Made by a program: the position numbers and the translations under genes. Source: UMGS1696 sp964623635 (GTDB taxonomy: Bacteria; Bacillota; Clostridia; Oscillospirales; CAG-272). Taken from it: a stretch of 59,829 bases of DNA. The notes beneath the pieces were generated by a model, which saw only the letters and a program-made list of their open reading frames with translations, had not been told where the DNA came from and ran no database searches. Of this stretch, positions 1 through 8,099 are shown piece by piece (the first letter of the stretch is position 1; each line of letters opens with the position of its first letter). The stretch covers positions 1-59,829 of the forward strand of contig CAZUUA010000013.1 in NCBI GenBank assembly GCA_964623635.1, read 5' to 3'.

Positions 1-17
1 TATTAGCTTGAAAACAT

Positions 18-50
18 CCCCTATTGTACGAAAGTATGATAGGGGCTTTT
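18..50 (+). terminator. Intrinsic terminator of an upstream gene
   Basis: A 12-bp stem (CCCCTATTGTAC against GTATGATAGGGG, two G-T wobbles) closes a GAAA tetraloop and is followed by CTTTT. The T tract is short, so termination may be partial. It would end a transcript entering from the left, outside the window. Confidence 0.6.
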
Positions 51-138
51 CATTTGTGTACGGACATATGTCACGGGTGGAAGATGGCTGGAATTATACA
101 CCAAACCTGAGAAAACCGCCGTTTTTTTCTGCAACCTC

Positions 139-167
139 TTGCACTTTTCGCCAATGTGTGGTACAAT
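139..167 (+). promoter_or_regulatory. Sigma-A type promoter for the DUF3048 lipoprotein
   Basis: TTGCAC and TACAAT are separated by exactly 17 nt, and the -10 is preceded by TGTGG, an extended -10. Predicted transcription start is near 174, giving a leader of about 38 nt before the chosen ATG. Almost the same arrangement recurs before the oxidoreductase (5957) and ftsK (12406). Confidence 0.75.
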
Positions 168-211
168 ATTCCCGATATGGGAAAAAAATAACAGATGCTT
201 ACGGATGGATC

Positions 212-1510
212 ATGACCATGAATAGTCGAAAAATGATGGCAGCACTGCTGCTCCTCTCTCTGACCATGGCAGCGGCGGTGGGTTGTCGGGATACCGGCAC
301 GGAAACCACACCGGACACAGTGGCAGAGAGCGTTGATACAGAGACCGATACGGAAACGGAAGAAACGGAAACAGAGACAGAAGAGACTGAGACCGAAGCC
401 GAGACCAAGCCGGAGACCGAACCGCCTTTGCCTGATGCAGCGGAACGACTGGACGAGGCCGATTCCAATATCACCGGTTGGTCCAGCGACAGCGATTATA
501 ACCTGCCGGATGGTACGGTGGAGACAGAGGCAAAGACCGAAGAACCCAGCGAACCTGCCCGGATCTACAACTACTTAAACGGCAAGACCTGCACGCTGGA
601 AGAACAGCAGAAGCGTCCCGTTGCCATTATGATCAACAATATCAAAAACTGCCTGCCACAGGCTGGTCTGACCTGCGGCGATATGTTCTACGAATGCTCG
701 GCCGAGGGTGGTATCACCCGGCTCATGATGCTGACCACCGATTACGAAAGCATTCCGCTGGTGGGCTCGATCCGTTCGTCCAGAGACTATTTTGTGGATT
801 TCCTCTCCAACCATGAGGCGATCTACGTCCATGCCGGTGGTTCCGAAATGGCCTATGCCAAGCTGGCGTGGCGCAAAACCAACAACCTGGACGGCGTGAA
901 TATGTATATCCCCGGTATGTTCTGGCGTGACACCTGGCGACTGAACAACATGGGTTTGGAGCACAGCCTGATGACCGATGGGGAAAAGATTGCGGCCGGT
1001 ATCGAATATATGGGCTACGAAACCACCCTGCCGGAGACCTACGTTTGTCCCTTCCAATTCTACGACGAGACCGTGGACAACCACATCAAGGGCAGCCCGG
1101 CCAGCCATGTCCATATGATCTCCACCTCTGTCCAGACCGTGGACTTTGTATATAATGAAGAGACCGGCGAATACCTGCGCTATCAGTACAACGGCATGGA
1201 GCACATCGATGCCAACAACGATGAGCAGCTTTCCGTGAAGAACGTGCTGATCCTGTTCACCGACATCAACGTGATCCCCGGCGACAGCTACGGCCATTTG
1301 TCCGTGGGCACCGTGGGTGAAGGGCAGGGCTACTACATCACCAACGGCAAACGGAAGGTGGTCAACTGGTCCCGCAGCGGCAAAACCACGCCGATCCACC
1401 TGGAATACCGGAACGGTGACGAGCTGATCCTGAACAGCGGCAAGACTTTTATCTGCGTGGTGGATGATTCTGTGGCGTCAAAAATCGATTTTGAGTATAG
1501 CTGGGAGTGA
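212..1510 (+). CDS. DUF3048 domain lipoprotein (YerB-like)
   Basis: A 432-residue secreted lipoprotein. The ATG at 212 is chosen because it lies downstream of the promoter and opens a lipoprotein signal (RK, then a run of Leu/Ala) ending in AAAVGC, so Cys25 would be lipidated. ATG 218 is also possible. An acidic Thr/Glu linker (about residues 42-72) follows. From about residue 125 the protein resembles the DUF3048 family (Bacillus YerB), with an N-terminal DUF3048 part containing GSIRSSRDYF and a C-terminal part near residues 300-430. The biochemical role of the family is unknown. The acetyltransferase gene starts a few bases downstream, so the two are probably co-transcribed. Family assignment is by recalled similarity, not a search. 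Confidence 0.8.
   Translation: MTMNSRKMMAALLLLSLTMAAAVGCRDTGTETTPDTVAESVDTETDTETEETETETEETETEAETKPETEPPLPDAAERLDEADSNITGWSSDSDYNLPDGTVETEAKTEEPSEPARIYNYLNGKTCTLEEQQKRPVAIMINNIKNCLPQAGLTCGDMFYECSAEGGITRLMMLTTDYESIPLVGSIRSSRDYFVDFLSNHEAIYVHAGGSEMAYAKLAWRKTNNLDGVNMYIPGMFWRDTWRLNNMGLEHSLMTDGEKIAAGIEYMGYETTLPETYVCPFQFYDETVDNHIKGSPASHVHMISTSVQTVDFVYNEETGEYLRYQYNGMEHIDANNDEQLSVKNVLILFTDINVIPGDSYGHLSVGTVGEGQGYYITNGKRKVVNWSRSGKTTPIHLEYRNGDELILNSGKTFICVVDDSVASKIDFEYSWE
335..426 (+). repeat. Coding low-complexity Thr/Glu hexamer repeat
   Basis: A degenerate 6-bp periodic run (GARACN-like) encodes alternating Thr-Glu residues between the lipidated Cys and the DUF3048 domain. It is probably a flexible acidic spacer across the cell wall, and its length is likely variable between strains. 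Confidence 0.6.
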
Positions 1511-1515
1511 GAACA

Positions 1516-2043
1516 ATGTCGATCCGATATGCGACCTTAGCGGACGTGCCAACAATGCTGGCTATCTATCAGCCGTATGTGCATGACACCACCTATAGCT
1601 TCGAATACACAGGCCCTACGCTGGAGGAGTTCACGGAGCGCTTTGTGGAAAATACCGCCAAGTATCCGTGGCTGGTGTGGGAAGAAGACGGCACCGTGGT
1701 GGGCTATGCCTATGCCAGTCCCATGGCTGTCCGTGCTTCCTACCAGTGGACGGCGGATGTGTCCATCTATATCCGGGACGACGTACACGGTCACGGCATC
1801 GGTCGTGCGCTGTATACCGCATTGGAGGAACGACTGCGGCAGCTGGGCTACTTCAATATGCTTGCCATCATCACCGAGGAAAACGAGATCAGTCGTGCGT
1901 TCCATACGAAAATGGGCTTTGTCCATACGCTGGATCTGCCTAAGGTGGGCTACAAGTTCGGCCGTTGGCTGGGCGTCAGCTACTACCTGAAGCGCATCCA
2001 GGAAGGCGAGCCCAAGTCTGCTCCACAAAAAAACACGATATAA
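1516..2043 (+). CDS. GNAT family N-acetyltransferase (phosphinothricin acetyltransferase-like)
   Basis: A 175-residue single GNAT domain. It begins IRYATLADVPTMLAIYQPYV, typical of the phosphinothricin/methionine-sulfoximine acetyltransferase branch. The acetyl-CoA loop is seen in IRDDVHGHGIGRALYTAL, the R/Q-x-x-G-x-G/A region. It should transfer acetyl from acetyl-CoA to a small amine; the substrate cannot be read from sequence. ATG 1516 is preferred because GGGAGTGAG lies just upstream; GTG 1507 overlaps the previous stop and has no ribosome site. The gene is probably translated from the same message as the DUF3048 lipoprotein. Confidence 0.8.
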   Translation: MSIRYATLADVPTMLAIYQPYVHDTTYSFEYTGPTLEEFTERFVENTAKYPWLVWEEDGTVVGYAYASPMAVRASYQWTADVSIYIRDDVHGHGIGRALYTALEERLRQLGYFNMLAIITEENEISRAFHTKMGFVHTLDLPKVGYKFGRWLGVSYYLKRIQEGEPKSAPQKNTI

Positions 2044-2162
2044 GACAGTCAGAGGTAAGAAGCGACTCAAGGTGAGATCCCATGTGCCGTTTTTTGCCTT
2101 TTGTTTTTCTGTATACGCAAGGAGCGCACGGTCTCTGTGGCCGGCGTTCCCATTGAAAAGAG

Positions 2163-3908
2163 GTGTTTTCTATCAAACTACTTATCGAATACCTGCGACC
2201 CTTTTTTAGGCGTATGGCGCTGGGTTGTACCATCAAATTCATCGGCACCCTGGCAGATCTGGCGCTGCCCATGATGCTGGCCTTCCTGATCGACGACATC
2301 GTACCGATAGGCTCCAAGGGCCTCATTTGGGGGGCCGGTGGGGTCATGGTGTTTTGTGCCATCGTTGCCATCTGGGGAAATATCACAGCCAACCGGTACG
2401 CTTCCCGTGTGGCAAGAGACATGACGGAAAAGCTGCGCAACGACCTGTTTGCACGGATTTCCTATTTGTCCGCCAAACAGCTTGACACCTTCACCATTCC
2501 CTCTCTGGAATCCCGGCTCACCTCGGATACCTACAACATCCACCAGATGATCGGTATGATCCAGCGTATGGGCATTCGGGCACCGTTGATGCTGGTAGGC
2601 GGTCTGGTGATCACCTTTTTCTTAGAGCCGGTGCTGACCCTGGTGCTGGTGGCGGTGCTGCCCTTTGTGGGAATCACCGTGTATGTCATCTCCAAAAAAG
2701 GTATCCCACTGTACACCGAGCAGCAGGAAGCCAACGATGAAATGACCCGTGTGGTACGGGAAAATGCCCAAGGCGTGCGGATCATCAAGGCACTGCATAA
2801 GGAAGAAGCCGAAAAAGCCCGGTTCGATATGGCAAACACCCACCTGAACCGGCAGGAAAAACGAGCCGCCGAAAACATGGCACTGACCTCACCGCTGATG
2901 AATCTGTTCCTCAACGGTGGATTGGTGGCGGTGATCTTTATCGGTGCGATCCGGGTCAACGCCGGTGTATCGGAGCCGGGGAAGATCATTGCGTTCCTTT
3001 CCTATTTTTCGCTGATCCTGACCGCTATGATGAGCATCACCCGGATCTTTATCATGTGCTCCAAGGGTGTGGCCTCTGCCGGTCGTATCGGGGAAGTGCT
3101 GGACGAACCGGAGGATATGGCCGTCCTGCCACAATATGCGACAAACGTAGAGTTGGACGCACCCCATATTCGCTTTGACGACGTTTCCTTCTCCTACAAC
3201 GGCGTGAAGGACGACCTGTCCCATATCAGCTTCTCTTTGGAAAAAGGGCAGACCCTGGGCATCATTGGTCCCACCGGCGCCGGCAAGACCACGCTTATTT
3301 CTCTGCTCATGCGGCAGTATGACGTGACCGGCGGCGCTGTGCAGATCTCCGGTGTGGACGTCCGTGGTATGGCGAAAAAGGACATCGCCAAAAGGTTCGG
3401 TGCCGCATTCCAGAACGATTTTCTCTTTGCCGATACCATCCGTGCCAACATCGACTTTGGTCGTGGGCTTACCGATGACGAGATCGAAGCCGGTGCCAAA
3501 ACTGCGCAGGCCTGGGATTTCATCCAAGCAAAGGAAGGTGGCCTTTCCCATATGCTGACCATCAAGGGCGCCAACCTGTCCGGCGGACAAAAGCAGCGTG
3601 TGATCCTGTCTCGTGCCATCTCCGGTTCTCCGGAAATTCTGGTGCTGGACGACAGCTCCTCGGCGCTGGACTACGCTACCGATGCAAGACTGCGGCAGGC
3701 CATCCGGGAACGTGCGGCTGCTATGCAGGATCCACCGACCACCGTCATCGTGGCACAGCGGATCAGCTCCATTCGCCATGCCGACCTGATCTTAGTATTG
3801 GAGGACGGCAAGATCATCGGCCAGGGGACCCACGAACAGCTGATGGAAACCTGTTCCCTGTATCGGGAAATTGCAGATACCCAGATGGGAGGTGCGCTGC
3901 TTGAATAA
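2163..3908 (+). CDS. ABC exporter half-transporter, subunit 1 (degenerate NBD)
   Basis: A 581-residue fusion of a six-helix exporter membrane domain (residues about 15-310) and an ATPase domain. Walker A GPTGAGKTT is near residue 369, the signature LSGGQKQR is intact, and Walker B reads ILVLDDSS. Asp replaces the catalytic Glu, the hallmark of the degenerate site in heterodimeric exporters such as BmrCD or TmrAB. Its partner is the next gene, overlapping by 8 bp. Start choice is uncertain: GTG 2163 lies inside the Shine-Dalgarno-like AAAGAGG, while the codon at the ideal distance is ATC (2172). The substrate is unknown; drugs, lipids or peptides are possible. Confidence 0.85.
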   Translation: MFSIKLLIEYLRPFFRRMALGCTIKFIGTLADLALPMMLAFLIDDIVPIGSKGLIWGAGGVMVFCAIVAIWGNITANRYASRVARDMTEKLRNDLFARISYLSAKQLDTFTIPSLESRLTSDTYNIHQMIGMIQRMGIRAPLMLVGGLVITFFLEPVLTLVLVAVLPFVGITVYVISKKGIPLYTEQQEANDEMTRVVRENAQGVRIIKALHKEEAEKARFDMANTHLNRQEKRAAENMALTSPLMNLFLNGGLVAVIFIGAIRVNAGVSEPGKIIAFLSYFSLILTAMMSITRIFIMCSKGVASAGRIGEVLDEPEDMAVLPQYATNVELDAPHIRFDDVSFSYNGVKDDLSHISFSLEKGQTLGIIGPTGAGKTTLISLLMRQYDVTGGAVQISGVDVRGMAKKDIAKRFGAAFQNDFLFADTIRANIDFGRGLTDDEIEAGAKTAQAWDFIQAKEGGLSHMLTIKGANLSGGQKQRVILSRAISGSPEILVLDDSSSALDYATDARLRQAIRERAAAMQDPPTTVIVAQRISSIRHADLILVLEDGKIIGQGTHEQLMETCSLYREIADTQMGGALLE

Positions 3909-5742
3909 CAATTTTAAGATGCCTGGCTTGCAAAAGTCGAGTGGTCCAAAGGCGGTCAATCCGGCCGATCTGCCCCAGGGCAAACAAAAGCTGCGGGTAC
4001 TGCTGCGGCTGGGCAAATATATGGCGAAGTTCTGGTGGGGCTACCTCATCGCTTTCGGGATCAATATCGCCTCCAATCTGCTGGCATTGGAAGGTCCCAA
4101 GCTGTCCGGCAAGGCCATCTCTGCCATTGAACCGGGTGTAGGCAAGGTGGACATGGACAGCGTGGTGTACTACTGCGTGCTGATGCTGCTGTTTTACGTG
4201 GCTTCGTCGGTGCTGTCCTATGTGCAGCAGCTGCTGATGATCCGGCTGTCCCGTGGGATCGTGCGGCATATGCGGGAGGATATTTTTGCCAAGCTCATGC
4301 GACTGCAGGTCAGCTACTTCGACCGTACCCCGGTAGGCGACATCATTTCCCGGATCTCCTACGACATCGATACCCTGAACGCCACACTGTCCACGGACCT
4401 GGTGCAGATCTGTTCCAGCGTGGTGACGGTGGTGGGCTCTCTCTGGATGATGACCTCCATTTCTCCACGGCTATGTCTGGTGTTTGCCGTGACTGTACCG
4501 CTGGCGATGCTGGTCACCACCAAAATGGCTGGTATCTTCCGACCGCTGTTCCGTGCTCGTTCCGGCAAGCTGGGTGAGCTGAACGGCTATGCAGAGGAGC
4601 TGCTGTCCGGGCAGAAGACCGTGCGTGCCTATGCCGAGGAGCCTACCATGATCAAGCGGTTTGCCGAAAAGAACCAGACTGCCGCCGATGCCTACTTCAA
4701 AGCGGATTACTACGGCGCCATGGTAGGCCCTACGGTGAACTTTATCAACAACCTGTCCCTGACCTTGGTGAGCGTATTTGGTTCGCTGCTGTACATGGGT
4801 GGCGCCATCGGTCTGGGAGACGTGTCTTCCTTTGTGCTGTACTCCCGGAAATTCTCCGGCCCCATCAACGAGACCGCCAACATCATCAACGAACTGCAAT
4901 CGGCAGCGGCGGCGGCAGAGCGAGTGTTCCGTCTGTTGGATGCCGAGGAGGAAAGTCCCGATGTGCCGGATGCGCTGTCCTATGGCGACGGCCATGGCGA
5001 GATCCCAGTGACGGGTCACGTGGCACTGGAGAACGTGCGGTTCGGCTATGAGAAGGAAAAAGAGATCCTACACGGTCTGACCATGGACGTGCCGCCGGGG
5101 GCTACCGCTGCCATCGTTGGTCCCACGGGTGCCGGCAAAACCACCATCATCAACCTGATCATGCGCTTCTACGACCCGGACTCCGGCACGATCCGGCTGG
5201 AAAACGAAGATATTTTGCGTGCCAAACGAGCCAGTCTGCGGCAGAGCTACACCATGGTTCTGCAGGACACTTGGCTGTTCTCCGGCACCATTGCGGACAA
5301 CATCGCCTATGGCAGCCATCGTCCCGTAAGCCAAGAGGAGATCGAGAAAGCGGCCAAGGCTGCCGGGATCCACAGCTTTATCGAAGGTCTGCCCAAGGGC
5401 TACGATACGGTGCTGACGGACGAAGGCGTGAACATTTCCAAAGGACAAAAGCAGCTGCTCACCATTGCCCGTGCCATGATCGCCGATGCGCCCATATTGA
5501 TCTTAGACGAAGCCACCTCCAACGTGGACTCCATGACGGAGATGCGGATCCAGCGTGCTATGGGGCAGCTCATGGAAGGACGCACCAGCTTTGTGATCGC
5601 CCATCGCTTGTCCACAGTGCGCAGTGCAGACGTGATCTTTGTGCTTCGGGACGGCAACGTGATCGAGCAGGGCAACCACGAGCAGCTGATGGCCATGGGT
5701 GGTTTCTACGCCAGTCTCCATGGAGCGCAGTTTACCACATGA
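3901..5742 (+). CDS. ABC exporter half-transporter, subunit 2 (catalytic NBD)
   Basis: A 613-residue partner of the preceding gene. The TTG at 3901 is preferred over ATG 3871 because GGGAGG lies 7 nt upstream and the overlap with the previous stop fits translational coupling. It has a six-helix exporter domain, Walker A GPTGAGKTT and a canonical Walker B ILILDEATS with catalytic Glu, but its signature motif is altered to ISKGQKQ. The altered signature here and the altered Walker B in subunit 1 together form one degenerate and one active ATP site, as expected of a heterodimer. Confidence 0.87.
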   Translation: MNNNFKMPGLQKSSGPKAVNPADLPQGKQKLRVLLRLGKYMAKFWWGYLIAFGINIASNLLALEGPKLSGKAISAIEPGVGKVDMDSVVYYCVLMLLFYVASSVLSYVQQLLMIRLSRGIVRHMREDIFAKLMRLQVSYFDRTPVGDIISRISYDIDTLNATLSTDLVQICSSVVTVVGSLWMMTSISPRLCLVFAVTVPLAMLVTTKMAGIFRPLFRARSGKLGELNGYAEELLSGQKTVRAYAEEPTMIKRFAEKNQTAADAYFKADYYGAMVGPTVNFINNLSLTLVSVFGSLLYMGGAIGLGDVSSFVLYSRKFSGPINETANIINELQSAAAAAERVFRLLDAEEESPDVPDALSYGDGHGEIPVTGHVALENVRFGYEKEKEILHGLTMDVPPGATAAIVGPTGAGKTTIINLIMRFYDPDSGTIRLENEDILRAKRASLRQSYTMVLQDTWLFSGTIADNIAYGSHRPVSQEEIEKAAKAAGIHSFIEGLPKGYDTVLTDEGVNISKGQKQLLTIARAMIADAPILILDEATSNVDSMTEMRIQRAMGQLMEGRTSFVIAHRLSTVRSADVIFVLRDGNVIEQGNHEQLMAMGGFYASLHGAQFTT

Positions 5743-5750
5743 GAGGGAAT

Positions 5751-6005
5751 ATGCCGGAAAGTGAACGGCTCCGTGGGTGGCAAGCGGAAGAGGACATGGT
5801 CCATATCCACAAGTGGGATCTTTCCCATATCGAGGAAGGACATACCGAAGAAATCGACCGGGAGCTGACAGCGCTGCTCTTTGGGAAAACAGGACAGAAA
5901 ACGCCGTGTCCCCCGATCCACGCAAAATATTATCTGCAATTTTTTCCCATTTCCTCTTGCACTTTCTCGAAGAATGTGCTACAATATCACCAAACAAGCA
6001 GTTGA
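5751..6005 (+). CDS. Possible small hypothetical protein
   Basis: An 84-codon frame opening 8 nt after the ABC exporter stop, with GAGAGGGA before the ATG. The first 50 residues are charged and protein-like (MVHIHKWDLSHIEEGHTEEI). The last 25 codons run through the promoter of the next gene (5957-5985) and look non-coding, so this may be a gene that lost its original stop or a chance frame. An alternative ATG at 5739 overlaps the exporter stop. No family recognised. Confidence 0.35.
   Translation: MPESERLRGWQAEEDMVHIHKWDLSHIEEGHTEEIDRELTALLFGKTGQKTPCPPIHAKYYLQFFPISSCTFSKNVLQYHQTSS
5957..5985 (+). promoter_or_regulatory. Sigma-A type promoter for the oxidoreductase-ThuA operon
   Basis: TTGCAC, a 17-nt spacer, and TACAAT with TGTGC just before the -10. 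Start of transcription would be near 5992, about 37 nt ahead of the oxidoreductase ATG. Sequence around it closely matches the promoters at 139 and 12406. Confidence 0.75.
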
Positions 6006-6028
6006 CATCCATACGGAGGTAATGAGCT

Positions 6029-7090
6029 ATGGCAGTTTTACGTGTAGGTTCTATCGGACTGGGTGGTATTTCCGGTGGGGTACATCTTCCCGGTATCAAA
6101 GGTGCAGACAACCTGGTGCAGGTGGCCCTGTGTGACACGGATGAAAAACGACTGGCAGAACGGGCAGAGCAGTATGGCATTCCGGCCGACCACTGCTTCA
6201 CCGATTATCACGATCTGATCGCCTGTCCCGATGTGGATGTGGTGGACATCTCCACACCCAACGACCGGCACTGGGAGATCGCTATGGCAGCCTGTGCCGC
6301 CGGAAAGCCCTACGGTGTGGAAAAGCCCATCACCATGGACAGCCAGCAGGCAGACAGTTTGCTGGCGGCTACGGAAAAGGCCGGGGTGCGCAGCATGGTG
6401 TATTTCAGCTATCGCTACCAGCCGGCAGCCCGATATGCCCGTGACCTGATCGCCGGCGGTCGGCTGGGGACACTGCACCACGTGAGTATGCAGTATTACC
6501 AAGGCTGGGGTCTGGAATCGAGACATTGTCCGTTGGTGTGGCGGTACGTGAAGGCCGTTGCCGCATCCGGTGCGCTGGGAGATCTGGGCTGTCATGGACT
6601 GGATCTGGCGCAGTTTGTCACCGGTCAGCAGTACACCAAGGTCAGCGCACATCTGGGGACCATCGTACACGAGCGTGCTCTGCCGGACGGTTCCGGTGTG
6701 GGCAAGGTGGACGTGGACGACTTCTCCAACATTCTGGCAGCCATGGACGGCGGTATCTCTGCCACCTTCCAGATCTCTCGTTTCTGCAGGGGACGTGGCA
6801 ATTACCAGAGAATGGAGATCTATGGTGACAAGGCGGCGCTGGTGTACCATCTGGATCGTGAGCCGGGCAAGAACGAATTGGAGATCTGCGAAGAGGCCAC
6901 CGGTGACAGGTATGTGCCCATGGAGATCCCGCAGCAGTACTACGTCAGCCAGATGCGCTGCTTCGGCGACGAAATGCAGGGACTGGGCGATGGCTGCAAT
7001 GCGGATATCGCTGTAGGCGTGCGGAACCAGCATTTGCTGGACACCATCATCCAGGCAGATGCCGAGCAAAAGTGGCTGGACGTCGAATGA
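6029..7090 (+). CDS. Gfo/Idh/MocA family oxidoreductase
   Basis: A 353-residue NAD(P)-dependent dehydrogenase of the glucose-fructose oxidoreductase/inositol dehydrogenase/MocA family. The N-terminal Rossmann fold shows GSIGLGGISGG, and the family hallmark EKP follows (residues about 97-99, in GVEKPITM). The second half is the alpha/beta substrate domain. It probably oxidises or epimerises a sugar or cyclitol; the exact substrate is not readable. GGAGG sits 9 nt before the ATG. It is followed 51 bp later by a ThuA-like gene, a pairing common in carbohydrate catabolism. Confidence 0.88.
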   Translation: MAVLRVGSIGLGGISGGVHLPGIKGADNLVQVALCDTDEKRLAERAEQYGIPADHCFTDYHDLIACPDVDVVDISTPNDRHWEIAMAACAAGKPYGVEKPITMDSQQADSLLAATEKAGVRSMVYFSYRYQPAARYARDLIAGGRLGTLHHVSMQYYQGWGLESRHCPLVWRYVKAVAASGALGDLGCHGLDLAQFVTGQQYTKVSAHLGTIVHERALPDGSGVGKVDVDDFSNILAAMDGGISATFQISRFCRGRGNYQRMEIYGDKAALVYHLDREPGKNELEICEEATGDRYVPMEIPQQYYVSQMRCFGDEMQGLGDGCNADIAVGVRNQHLLDTIIQADAEQKWLDVE

Positions 7091-7141
7091 TTGACGTAAA
7101 ATAAGCAATCAGAAAAAATTCCCGAAAGGAAACAGATACAT

Positions 7142-7855
7142 ATGAAAATTACAGTTTGGAACGAATTTGCACACGAAAAGAGTGACGAAGCGGTAAAGGC
7201 CATCTACCCCGATGGTATCCATGCCGTGATCGCCGATTTCCTGCGTGAAGCCGGCTATGATGTGACCACCGCTACCCTGGATATGCCGGAAGCAGGGCTC
7301 ACTGATGAAGTGCTTGCCAACACCGACGTGCTGTTCTGGTGGGGTCATATGCGTCATGGTGACGTGCCGGATGAAGTGGTGCAGAAGGTATACAACCGTG
7401 TCATGGAAGGCATGGGCATGGTAGTGCTGCACTCCGGTCACGCTTCCAAGATCTTCCAGAAGCTGTGCGGTACACCCTCCGGTCAGCTGAAGTGGAGAGA
7501 AAGCGGCGACAAGGAGATCCTGTGGGTCGTAGAGCAGAGCCATCCCATCGTGCAGGGCATCGACGAAAAGATCATTCTGGATCACGAAGAGACCTATGGT
7601 GAGCACTTCCTGATTCCCGAACCGGACGAGCTGCTGTTCATCTCCTGGTTCTCCGGCGGCGAAGTATTCCGTTCCGGTTGTACCTTCAAGAGAGGCCGTG
7701 GTAAGATCTTCTACTTCCGTCCCGGTCACGAGTCCTGCCCCACCTACCACAACAAGGATGTCCAGAAGGTGCTGATCAACGCCGCTGCATGGGCCTACAC
7801 ACCCAAGGCAGAACCCTACAAGTACGGCTGGGTACCCAAGACGGTGGAAGACTGA
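7142..7855 (+). CDS. ThuA-like trehalose-utilisation family protein
   Basis: A 237-residue protein of the ThuA/class-I-amidotransferase-like fold. Typical family features are VWNEFAHEK at the start, the block VLFWWGHMRH, and the glycine/histidine-rich end YFRPGHESCPTYHN. ThuA proteins act with Gfo/Idh/MocA dehydrogenases in disaccharide use; the chemistry of most members is unproven. AAAGGA precedes the ATG by about 9 nt. A strong terminator follows, so the transcript appears to carry just the oxidoreductase and this gene. Confidence 0.85.
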   Translation: MKITVWNEFAHEKSDEAVKAIYPDGIHAVIADFLREAGYDVTTATLDMPEAGLTDEVLANTDVLFWWGHMRHGDVPDEVVQKVYNRVMEGMGMVVLHSGHASKIFQKLCGTPSGQLKWRESGDKEILWVVEQSHPIVQGIDEKIILDHEETYGEHFLIPEPDELLFISWFSGGEVFRSGCTFKRGRGKIFYFRPGHESCPTYHNKDVQKVLINAAAWAYTPKAEPYKYGWVPKTVED

Positions 7856-7885
7856 GCGCAAAAACAGAATACAAAAGTCACAAAC

Positions 7886-7919
7886 GGGTGCGAGAGTGCA
7901 AATCTCTCGTGCCCTTTTT
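7886..7919 (+). terminator. Intrinsic terminator after the ThuA-like gene
   Basis: GGGTGCGAGAG pairs with CTCTCGTGCCC (11 bp, two G-T wobbles) around a 7-nt loop, followed by TTTTT. Confidence 0.85.
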
Positions 7920-8027
7920 GTTCGCTTTTGCCCTATTGGTATCGTGAAATTCGCTAAAAATGACACTTGCGTTTTGTGATAAATACACCAATTTCCTGAA
8001 AATTCATAATTTGTTTACCTGGGGGGG

Positions 8028-8063
8028 TGACGTTGTTCACAGTTGTGTGGTATAACTACCACA
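8028..8063 (+). promoter_or_regulatory. Extended -10 promoter with overlapping operator-like dyad
   Basis: TATAAC at 8051-8056 is preceded by TGTGG; the best -35 is a weak TGACGT 17 nt upstream. TGTGGTA (8046-8052) and TACCACA (8057-8063) form a perfect 7-bp inverted repeat with a 4-nt centre that covers the -10. A repressor bound there would block RNA polymerase, which fits a sugar-inducible binding protein. The regulator is not identified. Confidence 0.5.
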
Positions 8064-8099
8064 AGCTATAGCATTCCTAATGAATTTCGGGAGGTTCCT

